Source of the DNA: Bacillota bacterium
GTDB lineage: Bacteria > Bacillota > UBA4882 > UBA8346
Assembly (NCBI GenBank): GCA_023392595.1
Contig: JAEVYU010000058.1
Coordinates: 1-45,283, forward strand
Length of the DNA stretch: 45,283 nucleotides
Reading direction: 5' to 3'
The position numbers were made by a program, and so were the translations under genes. Positions 1-8,466 of the stretch are shown one piece after another. The notes below the pieces were generated by a model. It made no database searches and had not been told where the DNA came from. It was given only the letters and a program-made list of their open reading frames with translations. Each line of letters starts with the position of its first letter. Position 1 is the first letter of the stretch.

Positions 1-283
1 GCACCCATTTTTGATCGTCAAGCGACAATTCGGTTATTCCAAGGTAGCCTATCGCGGAATAGCCAAGAACTTAAACCGATTCTTCCTGCTATTTGCCAGC
101 GCTAATCTTGTGATGTGCATTAGGGCCGGCAGACAAAAAGAATTTTGCGGGGTATAACTGCACCCTTTTCCGGGGGAATTACCCCTGGAAACAGTAAATA
201 TGTGCATATTAGCCTTTAAATGTTTCAAAAACAAGAAATTTAATCAAGAAAAAACGCTGTAAGGTTAATTAATCAGTGGTTCC
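1..283 (+). mobile_element. Right end of an IS5-like insertion sequence (partial)
   Basis: The window opens inside an insertion sequence. It holds the transposase C-terminus (stop at 155-157) and about 125 bp of non-coding end. The likely outer boundary is the segment AATCAGTGGTTCC ending at 283; read from the other strand it begins GGAACCACTGATT, which resembles IS5-family terminal repeats. From position 284 the sequence is in frame with the MMPL exporter, so the element appears to have inserted into that gene. The left end is outside the window, so the terminal inverted repeat and target duplication cannot be verified. Confidence 0.7.
2..157 (+). CDS. IS5-family transposase, C-terminal fragment
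   Basis: Reading from position 2 gives a 51-residue tail beginning HPFLIVKRQFGYSKVAYRG and continuing with a run like KNLNRFFLLFASANLVM before the stop. The pattern HPF-x-x-(I/V)KRQFGY-x-K-(V/A)-x-YRG-x-AKN followed by a hydrophobic LFA-x-ANL segment is the typical C-terminal end of IS5/IS1182-type DDE transposases, including the region after the catalytic Glu. The start lies outside the window. The frame is open to the window edge and closes at TAA 155-157. I cannot say which IS5 subgroup it belongs to. Confidence 0.75.
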   Translation, partial: HPFLIVKRQFGYSKVAYRGIAKNLNRFFLLFASANLVMCIRAGRQKEFCGV

Positions 284-289
284 TTAGTT

Positions 290-2437
290 ATGGTAAGTCT
301 GGAAGTCAAAAAGGGAGATGTCTTCAATTCGGCCACTCTTGGCAAATTGGAGCGAATAACGGAAAAGATTCGGGAAATTCCCGGAGTGATGCCTAACAAT
401 ATCCAATCCCTCAGTTCCCTCAATGTGAAGGATATCGAAGGAACTCCGGAAGGGATGAACATCACCCGGATGATGTCGTCCGTACCCGCCAACCCGGCAG
501 AAATGGCGGCCTTCAAGAAACGGGTTAACCGGAATGATGATTTGATCACTGGCTTGCTGATTTCCAAGGACCGTAAAATGGTCAGCATAGTCAGCGATTA
601 TTCTTCAGTAGAAAAAATAGGCGGATTCACTGGGCTCCATGAACGCCTCAAAAAGATTATCGCCTCCGAACAAGACGCCAATATCGTTTTTCATCTGGCC
701 GGAATTCCCATCACCACAAGTTGGCTGGGTATCTATTCATCCCGGATAGCGCTGGTTTTTCCGATAGCGGTTTTATTAATCGGTTTACTGCATTTTAGCG
801 CCTTCCGGACCATTCAGGGACTGGTGATCCCTATCGTCACCGCATTGTTGAGCGTGATTTGGGCCATGGGAATCATGGGTTTATGCCATGTACCCCTTGA
901 TCCCTATAACTTAATGACACCCATTTTGATCCTGGCGGTTGCAGCCGGCCATTCGGTGCAGATCCTCAAAAGATACTATGAGGAATACCATCACTTGCGG
1001 GATAATCGGCAGGCTGTCATTGAATCTACCAGCAAGGTCGGTGTAGCTATGCTTACCGCCGGATTCGTGGCTGCTGCCGGTTTTGCCTCCCTGGTTACCT
1101 TTCAGTCCGCCTCCATTCGCAACTTCGGGCTGCTTACGGCCAGCGGTATTTTAGCAGCTTTAATCATTGAAATGACCTTTATTCCCGCCATGCGCACTTT
1201 GCTGAAAGCGCCCAATGAAAAACAGTATTTGCAGGAACGGAAGGAGAAATTTTTTGATCCCTTGCTGGAAACCATCGGCTCTTGGATTGTGGGCGGGAAA
1301 GGGAAATGGATCATCGCTGTTGCAGTGCTGGTTTTGCTGGTGGCCCTCGGCGGGATCGCCATACTGAAGACGGATAACAGCCCTTCGGCCTTCTTTGCTA
1401 AAAACAGCGGGGTAATTCGTGATTTGCAAGCTACCAACCATAAAATGAGCGGTGCTTACAATATGCAAGTGATGATTGAGGGAACGGAGGTGGATGCGTT
1501 GAAAGACCCGCAGGCTCTCCGGGATATGGAAAAACTGCAAAAATTCATCGACCGCCAACCCTATGTTGGCAAAACCGCTTCTTTGGTTGATATGATGAAA
1601 AAGATGAATAAAGCGATGCATAATGATGATTCGCGTTTGGAGATTCTCCCGGACAGCAAGGATCTGATCGCCCAATACCTCTTGCTTTATTCCATGTCCG
1701 GAGATCCCGGCGACTTTGACCGGATGGTGGATTTCAATTACCAGCGGGCGGTGATCACCATCTTCGTTACCACCGATTCCTATGCGGTTTTAAAAGACTT
1801 GAAAACGAAAATTGAGAATTATACTCAAACCGATCTAAAACAGAGCCGGCTCCATTTTTTGGTCGGCGGCGGCATGGCCGGGTCACTGCTGGCCAATACT
1901 GAAGTGATCATCCACGGGAAAACCCAAAACATTATCCAGATTGTGGGAATCATCTTCCTGGTGGCCAGTTTGGTCTTTATGTCCTTTGGCGGCGGTCTGC
2001 TGGTGATCCTGCCATTAATCCTTTCGGTACTGGCCAATTTGGGTATTATGGGCCTTACCCGGATTTCCCTTAGCATTCCGACAGCCACGATTTCCGCGAT
2101 GGCTTTGGGAGTCGGAGCCGATTATGCAATCTACTTCCTATTCCGTTTCAGGGAGGAATTCGCTAAAAGCGGCGATTGGGAGAAAGCGGTGAGGGCTACC
2201 GAAGCCACCTCGGGCAAAGCCATTCTCTATGTGGCATCGGCAATTACCATGGGTTACATCTGCCTGTCCATCACCGGGTTTATGATCCATATTTACCTGG
2301 GAATTTTAGTACCCTTAACCATGGTTGTAAGCAGCATCGGGGCTTTGACGTTGATCCCCACGGTATTATTGAAAATAAAACCGAAATTTATAACTACCTA
2401 TCGATTACATGAAGGAGAGATTTCTCATGAAATTTAA
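290..2437 (+). CDS. MMPL/RND-superfamily exporter, 5' end lost to IS insertion
   Basis: This is a predicted inner-membrane exporter of the RND/MMPL family. The readable 715 residues hold two periplasmic porter regions and two blocks of about five to six membrane helices. Typical family signatures are present: AGHSVQILKRYYEEY in the first half and ALGVGADYAIYFLFRFREEF in the second. Family members start with a membrane helix and about 60 residues before the first porter strand. Here the protein begins inside that strand (LVMVSLEV, in frame from 284) directly next to the IS end, so TM1 and the start codon have been removed. ATG 290 has no convincing ribosome binding site. The gene is probably a pseudogene or makes an N-truncated protein. 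It overlaps the next gene by 11 bp, which shows the ancestral operon. Partners are the LolA-like and barrel genes downstream. Confidence 0.8.
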   Translation: MVSLEVKKGDVFNSATLGKLERITEKIREIPGVMPNNIQSLSSLNVKDIEGTPEGMNITRMMSSVPANPAEMAAFKKRVNRNDDLITGLLISKDRKMVSIVSDYSSVEKIGGFTGLHERLKKIIASEQDANIVFHLAGIPITTSWLGIYSSRIALVFPIAVLLIGLLHFSAFRTIQGLVIPIVTALLSVIWAMGIMGLCHVPLDPYNLMTPILILAVAAGHSVQILKRYYEEYHHLRDNRQAVIESTSKVGVAMLTAGFVAAAGFASLVTFQSASIRNFGLLTASGILAALIIEMTFIPAMRTLLKAPNEKQYLQERKEKFFDPLLETIGSWIVGGKGKWIIAVAVLVLLVALGGIAILKTDNSPSAFFAKNSGVIRDLQATNHKMSGAYNMQVMIEGTEVDALKDPQALRDMEKLQKFIDRQPYVGKTASLVDMMKKMNKAMHNDDSRLEILPDSKDLIAQYLLLYSMSGDPGDFDRMVDFNYQRAVITIFVTTDSYAVLKDLKTKIENYTQTDLKQSRLHFLVGGGMAGSLLANTEVIIHGKTQNIIQIVGIIFLVASLVFMSFGGGLLVILPLILSVLANLGIMGLTRISLSIPTATISAMALGVGADYAIYFLFRFREEFAKSGDWEKAVRATEATSGKAILYVASAITMGYICLSITGFMIHIYLGILVPLTMVVSSIGALTLIPTVLLKIKPKFITTYRLHEGEISHEI

Positions 2438-3236
2438 ACCGGTCAAAACGATATTCATTGCATTGGGCTTCATGGCGGCGGCATCGGTCGGAATCGGCGC
2501 CGCCGACTTAAGCGCCAAGGAAATTATGAATCAGAATTGTCAGGTCGGCAAGATTAATGATATGCAGAATATTTCCACCATTACCATGTACAATGAAGGC
2601 GGGCAGAGCCGGATCCGTAAAACCCAGGGTGTAACCAAACTCCAGAAAAATCAGATCGACTACTTCAAGATGATTCGTTTTGTCGAACCGGCCGATGTGA
2701 AGGGAACCGGGGTATTGACTGTGGAGCATACTGGCGGTGACGACGATGTCTGGATTTATCTCCCGGCTTTGAAAAAAAGCCGCCGGATTGTTTCTTCCGA
2801 AAAAAGCAACAGTTTTATGGGTACGGAGTTTTCATACTCGGATATGCTCTCTCCAAAAGTCGAAGACTACCGGTACGAACTTTTGAAGACCGAGAACTTC
2901 GCCGGAGCGGACTGTTATGTCGTGGAGTCGGATCCGGCGAATCAGAAAGTCCTAACGGAACAAGGTTATAGCAAGAAAATCTCCTGGATCCGCAAGGATA
3001 ACTTTGTGGAAAGCAAGGTCGATTATTACGATAAAAGCGGCTCCCTTTTAAAAACATTGACCACCAGTAATATCACTATGGTGGATCAGACCAGTCATAA
3101 ATGGCTGGCCCTGAAAAGAGAAATGCAGAATCTCCAAACCAAGCGGAAAACCATCATGGATTTTAACAAAATCAAAGTGAACAGCGGCGTATCCGACGAT
3201 TTCTTTACCTTACGGTACCTGGAAAAAGCGCAGTAA
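2427..3236 (+). CDS. LolA-like outer-membrane lipoprotein-sorting family protein
   Basis: A 269-residue exported protein. The start at 2427 is preferred over the upstream ATG at 2409 because GGAGAG lies 6-8 bases before it and the protein then begins with a clean signal peptide (MKFKPVKTIFIALGFMAAA, cleavage near GIGA-AD). The rest is beta-rich, with segments such as DDVWIYLPALKKSRRI and FMGTEFSYSDM that are typical of the 'outer membrane lipoprotein-sorting protein' family (PF17131-like, LolA/LolB fold). Such proteins commonly sit beside RND/MMPL exporters and DUF1302-type barrels, as here. A role in moving a lipid or hydrophobic compound across the periplasm is inferred from this context. 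Translation may be coupled to the truncated exporter, so loss of that gene's start may reduce its expression. Confidence 0.75.
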   Translation: MKFKPVKTIFIALGFMAAASVGIGAADLSAKEIMNQNCQVGKINDMQNISTITMYNEGGQSRIRKTQGVTKLQKNQIDYFKMIRFVEPADVKGTGVLTVEHTGGDDDVWIYLPALKKSRRIVSSEKSNSFMGTEFSYSDMLSPKVEDYRYELLKTENFAGADCYVVESDPANQKVLTEQGYSKKISWIRKDNFVESKVDYYDKSGSLLKTLTTSNITMVDQTSHKWLALKREMQNLQTKRKTIMDFNKIKVNSGVSDDFFTLRYLEKAQ

Positions 3237-3279
3237 CGGACTGGTATCCAAGTTAGAAAAAAATAGGTGGTGAACCTGA

Positions 3280-4689
3280 GTGAAATTTATTTTAAAAAGA
3301 ATCCATCACCAAACCATGATCATTCGCTGGATGATGGTCATCCTAGTTTGCCTATTTTTAGCCGCTGCTTGCGGTAGAATCGTTTACGGACAGGAAGCAT
3401 CCGGCTCGGATACTTCCGGCCAGCTTGATTCGGGAGGCGATGGGGATTTTTTGACGGATCCGACCACGGAAACCGCTTCCGCCAAAAACTCGCTGCGATG
3501 GAACGGATTTGTAAAACCATTGCTCCTTACCCCGACTGAAAATTCCTCTTCCTTCGGGAACCGGCTCGGCGGGAATCTTTCTCTCCAAGGAACCGGTCAT
3601 TTCGGCAAAAAATTGGCAGGCTTTATGGATCTCCGGGCCAATCAATATGTTTTGGATGGATATGATGATTTAAAAACGGATCTCCGGGAATTGTACCTAG
3701 ACTTGAAAACCGGCGATCTGGATCTCCGGGCCGGCCGGCAACTTATTGTCTGGGGAACAGTCGATAATATAAACCCTACCGATAACCTTTGCCCCAAAGA
3801 CATGCGTTTTTTTTCTTCCGATGTTGATGAACGCCGTTTGGGAGTAAATGCTTTGCAAGCCAAATACTATTTCGGTAATTATTATCTAAGCGGGATCTGG
3901 ATAGCGGACTTCACAGCCAGCGAGTTTCCGACTAATAATTTACCGTCGAATATAGAAATGAATGCCGCGCAATATCCGGAGGAAAAGGCGGAAAATACTG
4001 AACACGCCTTCAAATTGGGAACCACTCGAGGCTCCGTCGACTATTCGTTCAGTTATTATTCGGGATGGAACCGTTTACCCGAATTTGGTCTGGAAAGAGT
4101 GGTTCCGGCCTCTTCAGGCCCGCCAACGATTTACCTGACGCCCCGTTTTCACCGGATTCAAGTCATTGGTGGCGATTTTTCCACCACAGCGGGGAAATAC
4201 GGACTGCGGGGTGAAGCCGCTTACTCTTTTACGGAAGGTGGTAAAGACTATAACCCGGAGATTATGCAACCGTTTTTGTGGGCCGTATTGGGAACAGATC
4301 GGACTTTCTTTGAAAACTTCAATATCAATCTGCAATATAGCTATCGTCATGTTTATGACTTCCATGATCCCGATGAGAATACCGATCCGGTCCAACAACA
4401 AATCGCCCTTCGCAATGCAATGATCCAACGCCAGTTGGCTGAGGATCAAAATTCGGTTTCCCTGCGGCTCAATGACAAATGGCTGCAAGAAACATTGGAG
4501 GCCGATTTGTTGATAATGTATGATTTTTATGAACGGGACTGGATGTTTCAACCCAAAATCACTTATGCCTTTACGGATTCTTTCAAAACAACCTGGGGCG
4601 CGTATATCTTTGATGGGGATGCCGATACGTTCTATGGTAGTATGAAAAACAACAGTATGATTTATTGTGAATTAAAATACAGTTTTTAG
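3280..4689 (+). CDS. DUF1302-like outer-membrane beta-barrel protein
   Basis: A 469-residue protein that starts at GTG 3280, 8 bases after AGGTGG. A hydrophobic N-terminal signal (about residues 14-37, WMMVILVCLFLAAACG) ends at a Cys, so a lipoprotein signal is conceivable, although GQEAS further on could also be a cleavage site. The body is a series of alternating aromatic/polar strands (for example LYLDLKTGDLDLRAGRQLIVWG) of the kind found in DUF1302/alginate-export-like barrels. The protein ends in YCELKYSF; a C-terminal Phe is the usual signal for outer-membrane insertion by BamA. This is the best evidence in the window for a second membrane. It completes an exporter / periplasmic protein / outer-membrane trio, and a terminator follows. 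Confidence 0.75.
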   Translation: MKFILKRIHHQTMIIRWMMVILVCLFLAAACGRIVYGQEASGSDTSGQLDSGGDGDFLTDPTTETASAKNSLRWNGFVKPLLLTPTENSSSFGNRLGGNLSLQGTGHFGKKLAGFMDLRANQYVLDGYDDLKTDLRELYLDLKTGDLDLRAGRQLIVWGTVDNINPTDNLCPKDMRFFSSDVDERRLGVNALQAKYYFGNYYLSGIWIADFTASEFPTNNLPSNIEMNAAQYPEEKAENTEHAFKLGTTRGSVDYSFSYYSGWNRLPEFGLERVVPASSGPPTIYLTPRFHRIQVIGGDFSTTAGKYGLRGEAAYSFTEGGKDYNPEIMQPFLWAVLGTDRTFFENFNINLQYSYRHVYDFHDPDENTDPVQQQIALRNAMIQRQLAEDQNSVSLRLNDKWLQETLEADLLIMYDFYERDWMFQPKITYAFTDSFKTTWGAYIFDGDADTFYGSMKNNSMIYCELKYSF

Positions 4690-4716
4690 GTGTTTTTGCT
4701 TGGATGCGAACTCCCA

Positions 4717-4755
4717 AAGAGGCTATCTCAAAAATGTTTTTTTGGGTAGCCTCTT
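4717..4755 (+). terminator. Hairpin terminator after the envelope trio
   Basis: AAGAGGCTA (4717-4725) pairs with TAGCCTCTT (4747-4755). The intervening bases contain a run of seven T (4737-4743). It lies 28 bp after the barrel gene and before the MerR promoter, so it probably ends the first operon. Confidence 0.65.
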
Positions 4756-4791
4756 GCATTCTTTAAAAGATGAGGTTTTAATTTGAATTCG

Positions 4792-4822
4792 TTGACTCCA
4801 CCCTAAGGGTGGGGTTTATAAT
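4792..4822 (+). promoter_or_regulatory. MerR-type promoter with 19-bp spacer and operator dyad
   Basis: The -35 box TTGACT (4792-4797) and the -10 box TATAAT (4817-4822) are separated by 19 bp, two more than optimal. The spacer carries the near-perfect dyad CCACCCTAAGGGTGG (4799-4813). An overlong spacer with a centred dyad is the hallmark of promoters activated by MerR-family DNA distortion. The promoter lies directly upstream of the MerR gene, so autoregulation is likely. Confidence 0.85.
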
Positions 4823-4836
4823 ATCTAAAAAAAGGT

Positions 4837-5652
4837 GTGATAAAAGCGGATAATCGGATAAAGATCAGCGATTTTGCCAAATTAACCGGAAGTACCCTGA
4901 AAACGATTATGTATTACCAAAAAATAGGTTTATTGCATGAACCGGAGCGCTCTTCGGGAGGATACCGTTTATATGGACCCCAAGAGCTGACTCGTATGCG
5001 ATTGATCCAATATTTAAAATCTTTCGGACTCGATTTAAAGCGTATCAAAGAATTATTGGGAGATATACATAATCCTTCAACCTTACGGCAAATTTTACAA
5101 TCCTTGCAGGTTGAATTATTAAACGAAAAGAAAGCCCTGGAAGAACGACTGGCCAAGATTGAAATGTTATTAAGCGAAGAGAGGATGCAACTTGATGACA
5201 ATTCCTGTAGTTCTTCTTCTTTTCAAATGATTACAGAGATACTGGCACCCGAGCAAGTTGAGGAATATATACTAACCTGTCCGGAACTTTTTTTTCAGCA
5301 AAGAAAAATATTCAACGTTTTGGATAATTTTCAATGGGGTGATTACCGGAAAACTTTTCAAACTTTAGCTGAGTATTTTAAAACCCATCCCGGGCAATAC
5401 AAAACAGCTTTGGAATATGGAAAACGCCTTGCTCAATTAGCCGATATGTCTGAAGATGACCCGGAAATTGAAATTTTAGCCCGGGAATCCGCCGAGTTTA
5501 TCAAAAATACTCCACTTTTAAAGGATTTGCTTTACAACCAAACAGCGTTGCCCCTTGAAGGCTTATTCAATGAAATGGTCGGTAGTGTTCGCTCGCCGGC
5601 TCAGATGAAGCACAAACAACTGATTCAACGATATCTTAGTTACCATTCGTGA
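4837..5652 (+). CDS. MerR-family transcriptional regulator
   Basis: A 271-residue regulator. Residues 7-75 form a MerR winged helix-turn-helix (ISDFAKLTGSTLKTIMYYQKIG, then GGYRLYGPQEL and the LKRIKELL helix). A dimerisation coiled coil follows at about 85-115 (LLNEKKALEERLAKIEMLL). The remaining 150 residues are predicted to be helical; I do not recognise an effector domain. The start is GTG 4837; only a few bases separate it from the expected transcription start of the promoter at 4792-4822, so the mRNA may be almost leaderless. It likely controls itself and the methyltransferase-like gene that follows. The inducer is unknown. Confidence 0.85.
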   Translation: MIKADNRIKISDFAKLTGSTLKTIMYYQKIGLLHEPERSSGGYRLYGPQELTRMRLIQYLKSFGLDLKRIKELLGDIHNPSTLRQILQSLQVELLNEKKALEERLAKIEMLLSEERMQLDDNSCSSSSFQMITEILAPEQVEEYILTCPELFFQQRKIFNVLDNFQWGDYRKTFQTLAEYFKTHPGQYKTALEYGKRLAQLADMSEDDPEIEILARESAEFIKNTPLLKDLLYNQTALPLEGLFNEMVGSVRSPAQMKHKQLIQRYLSYHS

Positions 5653-5726
5653 GTTATAGAATTACCCCGGGACGTTTTGAGAATAAACCGGACGTTAAGG
5701 ATTGTGGAAAGGATCAGGAGGAAACG

Positions 5727-6401
5727 ATGAACAAAATTAGCTATTTCTTAAAAAGCTTTTTGGGAATCACATTTTTCTTTGGTTTCATGTTTGCTGCGGC
5801 TGGTAAATTAAATTATCCCCAAGGATGGTTATATTATTCCCTAAGTATTTTCGGCTTGCTGCTCAATATTTTGGCGATTCAAAGCAATGAACAGCTTATG
5901 AATGAGCGAGCCCGGCCTGGGGTCAATGCGAAAGCATGGGATAAGAAGATATTGGGAGTTTCAGGGATACTCACCATATTGTCATATATCGTTGCCGGGC
6001 TTGATTCAGGACGGTTCCACTGGTCCCCGGATTTAGGAATTGCCATCCCATTAGCCGGGATAGTGCTGGTTTTGATTGGGCAGGTGATATTTATGATTGC
6101 TAAGTTTCAAAACAACTTTTTTTCCAGTGTAGCTCGTATCCAGGAAGAAAGAAAGCATACCGTTTGTAACAGGGGGCTTTATCAAGTGGTCCGGCATCCC
6201 GGATATCTGGGAATGATCATTTCCTGGTTAGGCTTTCCTTTCGTTACGGGTTCTATTTTTAGTTCCATTCCGGTTGCAATGGCAATTATTTTGTTAATCG
6301 TCAGAACGGTTCTTGAGGATAAGATGCTTCATTGGGAATTAAACGGGTATGCGGAATATTCTCGGGAAACAAAATACAAATTACTTCCTTTTATTTGGTA
6401 G
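5727..6401 (+). CDS. Isoprenylcysteine carboxyl methyltransferase (ICMT)-family membrane protein
   Basis: A 224-residue integral membrane protein. ATG 5727 is chosen because AGGAGG (5717-5722) precedes it; an open frame extends upstream to 5649, but that part is not membrane-like and would overlap the MerR gene. Five or so hydrophobic segments are visible. The C-terminal block GLYQVVRHPGYLGMIISWLG, then LLIVRTVLEDKMLHWEL and YAEYSRETKYKLLPFIW, matches the SAM-binding signature of the ICMT/PEMT family (RHP-x-Y-x-G, then E-x2-L and Y-x-x-Y). Bacterial members methylate unknown small molecules or lipids. It follows the MerR gene with a gap of about 75 bp and is probably in its regulon. Confidence 0.8.
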   Translation: MNKISYFLKSFLGITFFFGFMFAAAGKLNYPQGWLYYSLSIFGLLLNILAIQSNEQLMNERARPGVNAKAWDKKILGVSGILTILSYIVAGLDSGRFHWSPDLGIAIPLAGIVLVLIGQVIFMIAKFQNNFFSSVARIQEERKHTVCNRGLYQVVRHPGYLGMIISWLGFPFVTGSIFSSIPVAMAIILLIVRTVLEDKMLHWELNGYAEYSRETKYKLLPFIW

Positions 6402-6736
6402 AAAACCTTTGAAATGAGCTTGTTGTCTTCGCCCGGTGTACTTTGGGTTAAGCCGGCTTCATTGATATTTAATATTCTTTGCCTATTGCTTTTAAAACAA
6501 AGTCAAAATAAGAAAAGAATAGTAAGTTTAATGGATATATTTTTATCATTGAAAGCCCTATTATAAGAATAAATTAACAATTTATAAACGATTGATGTCT
6601 AAACTTCCTTTGGCTCAATTTAACCAGGTTGGAAGTAAGATGACTCCTATGACAGGCATTTTTTAAATCCCAAATCGAATGGTAATAATTGCATGATTGG
6701 TGAACTAAAAATATCTCAGCATCGGGAGTGTTACAA
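6402..6736. other. AT-rich intergenic region without a clear gene
   Basis: This 335-bp stretch separates the methyltransferase-like gene from the sulfatase. It is AT-rich in the middle (6460-6600). I see no convincing promoter pair, terminator, RNA gene or coding frame with a ribosome binding site. It presumably contains the sulfatase promoter. Confidence 0.5.
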
Positions 6737-8239
6737 TTGAAAGCAATTATGGTGATGTATGATTCTTTAAATAGGCATATGCTGCCTCCATATGGGTGCG
6801 ATTGGATCAAGGCGCCCAATTTTTCCAGATTGGCGGAGCATTCGGTGGTCTTTGACAATTGTTATATTGGTAGTATGCCCTGTATGCCGGCGCGCCGGGA
6901 ACTCCACACCGGGCGTTATAATTTTTTGCATCGCAGTTGGGGCCCGGTTGAGCCCTTTGACGATTCGGCACCGGAAATATTGAAAACGAATGGTGTTTAT
7001 ACGCACCTGGTCAGTGATCACCAGCACTATTGGGAGGATGGCGGAGCCACTTATCATACCCGCTACAATTCCTGGGAGATCTCCCGGGGTCAGGAAGGCG
7101 ATCCCTGGAAGGGCGAAGTCAAGGATCCCCAATTGCCAAAAAATTTGGCGGACCAAAAGAAATTAATCACCCGGGCCGATATCATCAACCGGAAATATAT
7201 GCCCGAGGAGCAATTGCAACCGCAAGCCAAAACTTTTGCCAGCGGCTTGGAATTCATTCATACGAATCATACTGCCGATAACTGGTTTTTACAGATTGAG
7301 ACTTTTGATCCCCATGAACCTTTCTTTACGCATGAGAAATATAAAAAATTTTATCCCCATACCTATAGCGGCCCCGAATCCGATTGGCCCGATTATGGGA
7401 CAATCAGTGAGCCCGGTGAAAAGGTTGAGCATTACAAGTATGAATATGCGGCATTATTGAGTATGTGCGATAATTACCTGGGAAAAGTGCTGGATTTGAT
7501 GGATACCTATGATTTATGGAAAGACACAATGTTGATCGTTAACACCGACCATGGTTTTCTTCTAGGCGAACATGATTGTTTGGGAAAAAGCAAGATGCCT
7601 TACTATAATGAACTGGCTAACATACCCCTTTTCATCTGGGATCCCCGTTGCGGCAAAAAAGGGGAACACCGTGACTCCCTGGTGCAGACGATTGACTTAC
7701 CGGCAACATTGTTGGAGTATTTTGAGATTGGCTTGCCTGAATCTATGCAAGGGGTACCATTAACGGAAACCATTGCAATGGATAAACCGGTAAGAGAGGC
7801 TGCTTTATATGGGTGCTATGGTACCCATGTAAATTGTACCGATGGAAGATATGTCTATATGAGGGGAATAGCTGATCCCAGCAATGAACCTTTATATCAA
7901 TACACCTTGATGCCTGCCCATATGCGGAGGATGTTTACGGTCGAAGAACTGAAGACAGCAGAGTTGGTTGGCCCTTTGTCGTTTACTAAGGGTTGTAAAG
8001 TCATGAAGATCAAATCAGGGATCTGGGATAAACGGGACTCCTATTCCATGTCGGGTTATTCATATCCCGATCATTTAGGAGAAAATCTGCTGTTTGACTT
8101 AAAAGAAGATCCGGGCCAATTGAGGCCGATACAGCAACCTGAAATTGAAAAAATAATGATCGACCATCTGATCCGGCTGATGAAGGAGAACGATGCGCCG
8201 CAAGAACAATTTGTGCGGTTAGGGCTCATTGTAAAATAG
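6737..8239 (+). CDS. Cys-type sulfatase, predicted cytoplasmic
   Basis: A hydrolase of sulfate esters, about 500 residues. TTG 6737 is preferred because GGGAG (6724-6728) precedes it by eight bases and the protein then begins MKAIMVMYDSLNRHMLPPYG, the usual N-terminus of this sulfatase group; GTG 6728 is an alternative. The core motif C-x-P-x-R is present as CMPARRELHTGR (Cys49), the cysteine that is converted to formylglycine. Metal ligands are visible at Asp9 and in the late block VNTDHGFLLGEHDCLGKSK. No signal peptide is seen, so it would act in the cytoplasm on an imported substrate. No maturase of the anaerobic (anSME) type is recognisable next to it. It stands upstream of a two-component system and a sulfonate-type importer, which may supply its substrate. 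Confidence 0.85.
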   Translation: MKAIMVMYDSLNRHMLPPYGCDWIKAPNFSRLAEHSVVFDNCYIGSMPCMPARRELHTGRYNFLHRSWGPVEPFDDSAPEILKTNGVYTHLVSDHQHYWEDGGATYHTRYNSWEISRGQEGDPWKGEVKDPQLPKNLADQKKLITRADIINRKYMPEEQLQPQAKTFASGLEFIHTNHTADNWFLQIETFDPHEPFFTHEKYKKFYPHTYSGPESDWPDYGTISEPGEKVEHYKYEYAALLSMCDNYLGKVLDLMDTYDLWKDTMLIVNTDHGFLLGEHDCLGKSKMPYYNELANIPLFIWDPRCGKKGEHRDSLVQTIDLPATLLEYFEIGLPESMQGVPLTETIAMDKPVREAALYGCYGTHVNCTDGRYVYMRGIADPSNEPLYQYTLMPAHMRRMFTVEELKTAELVGPLSFTKGCKVMKIKSGIWDKRDSYSMSGYSYPDHLGENLLFDLKEDPGQLRPIQQPEIEKIMIDHLIRLMKENDAPQEQFVRLGLIVK

Positions 8240-8466
8240 GAATACAGACGGATAGCCGCCAAAACGCTTTAAAGATGATGATGGAAAATCCAGAGGTATG
8301 GATGGGATGGGCAGGTTGGAAAACTTGTAGGGCTTGTTTTGAAATTTAAATTGAGATAGACTGTATTTACAGGGAGCCTTAACAAGGTTGCATCGACATT
8401 CCTTGTTGGAAGGGATGGGTCTTTAAAATTAAACCAAAATGGGTTGGAATATCAACAACAAAGATT

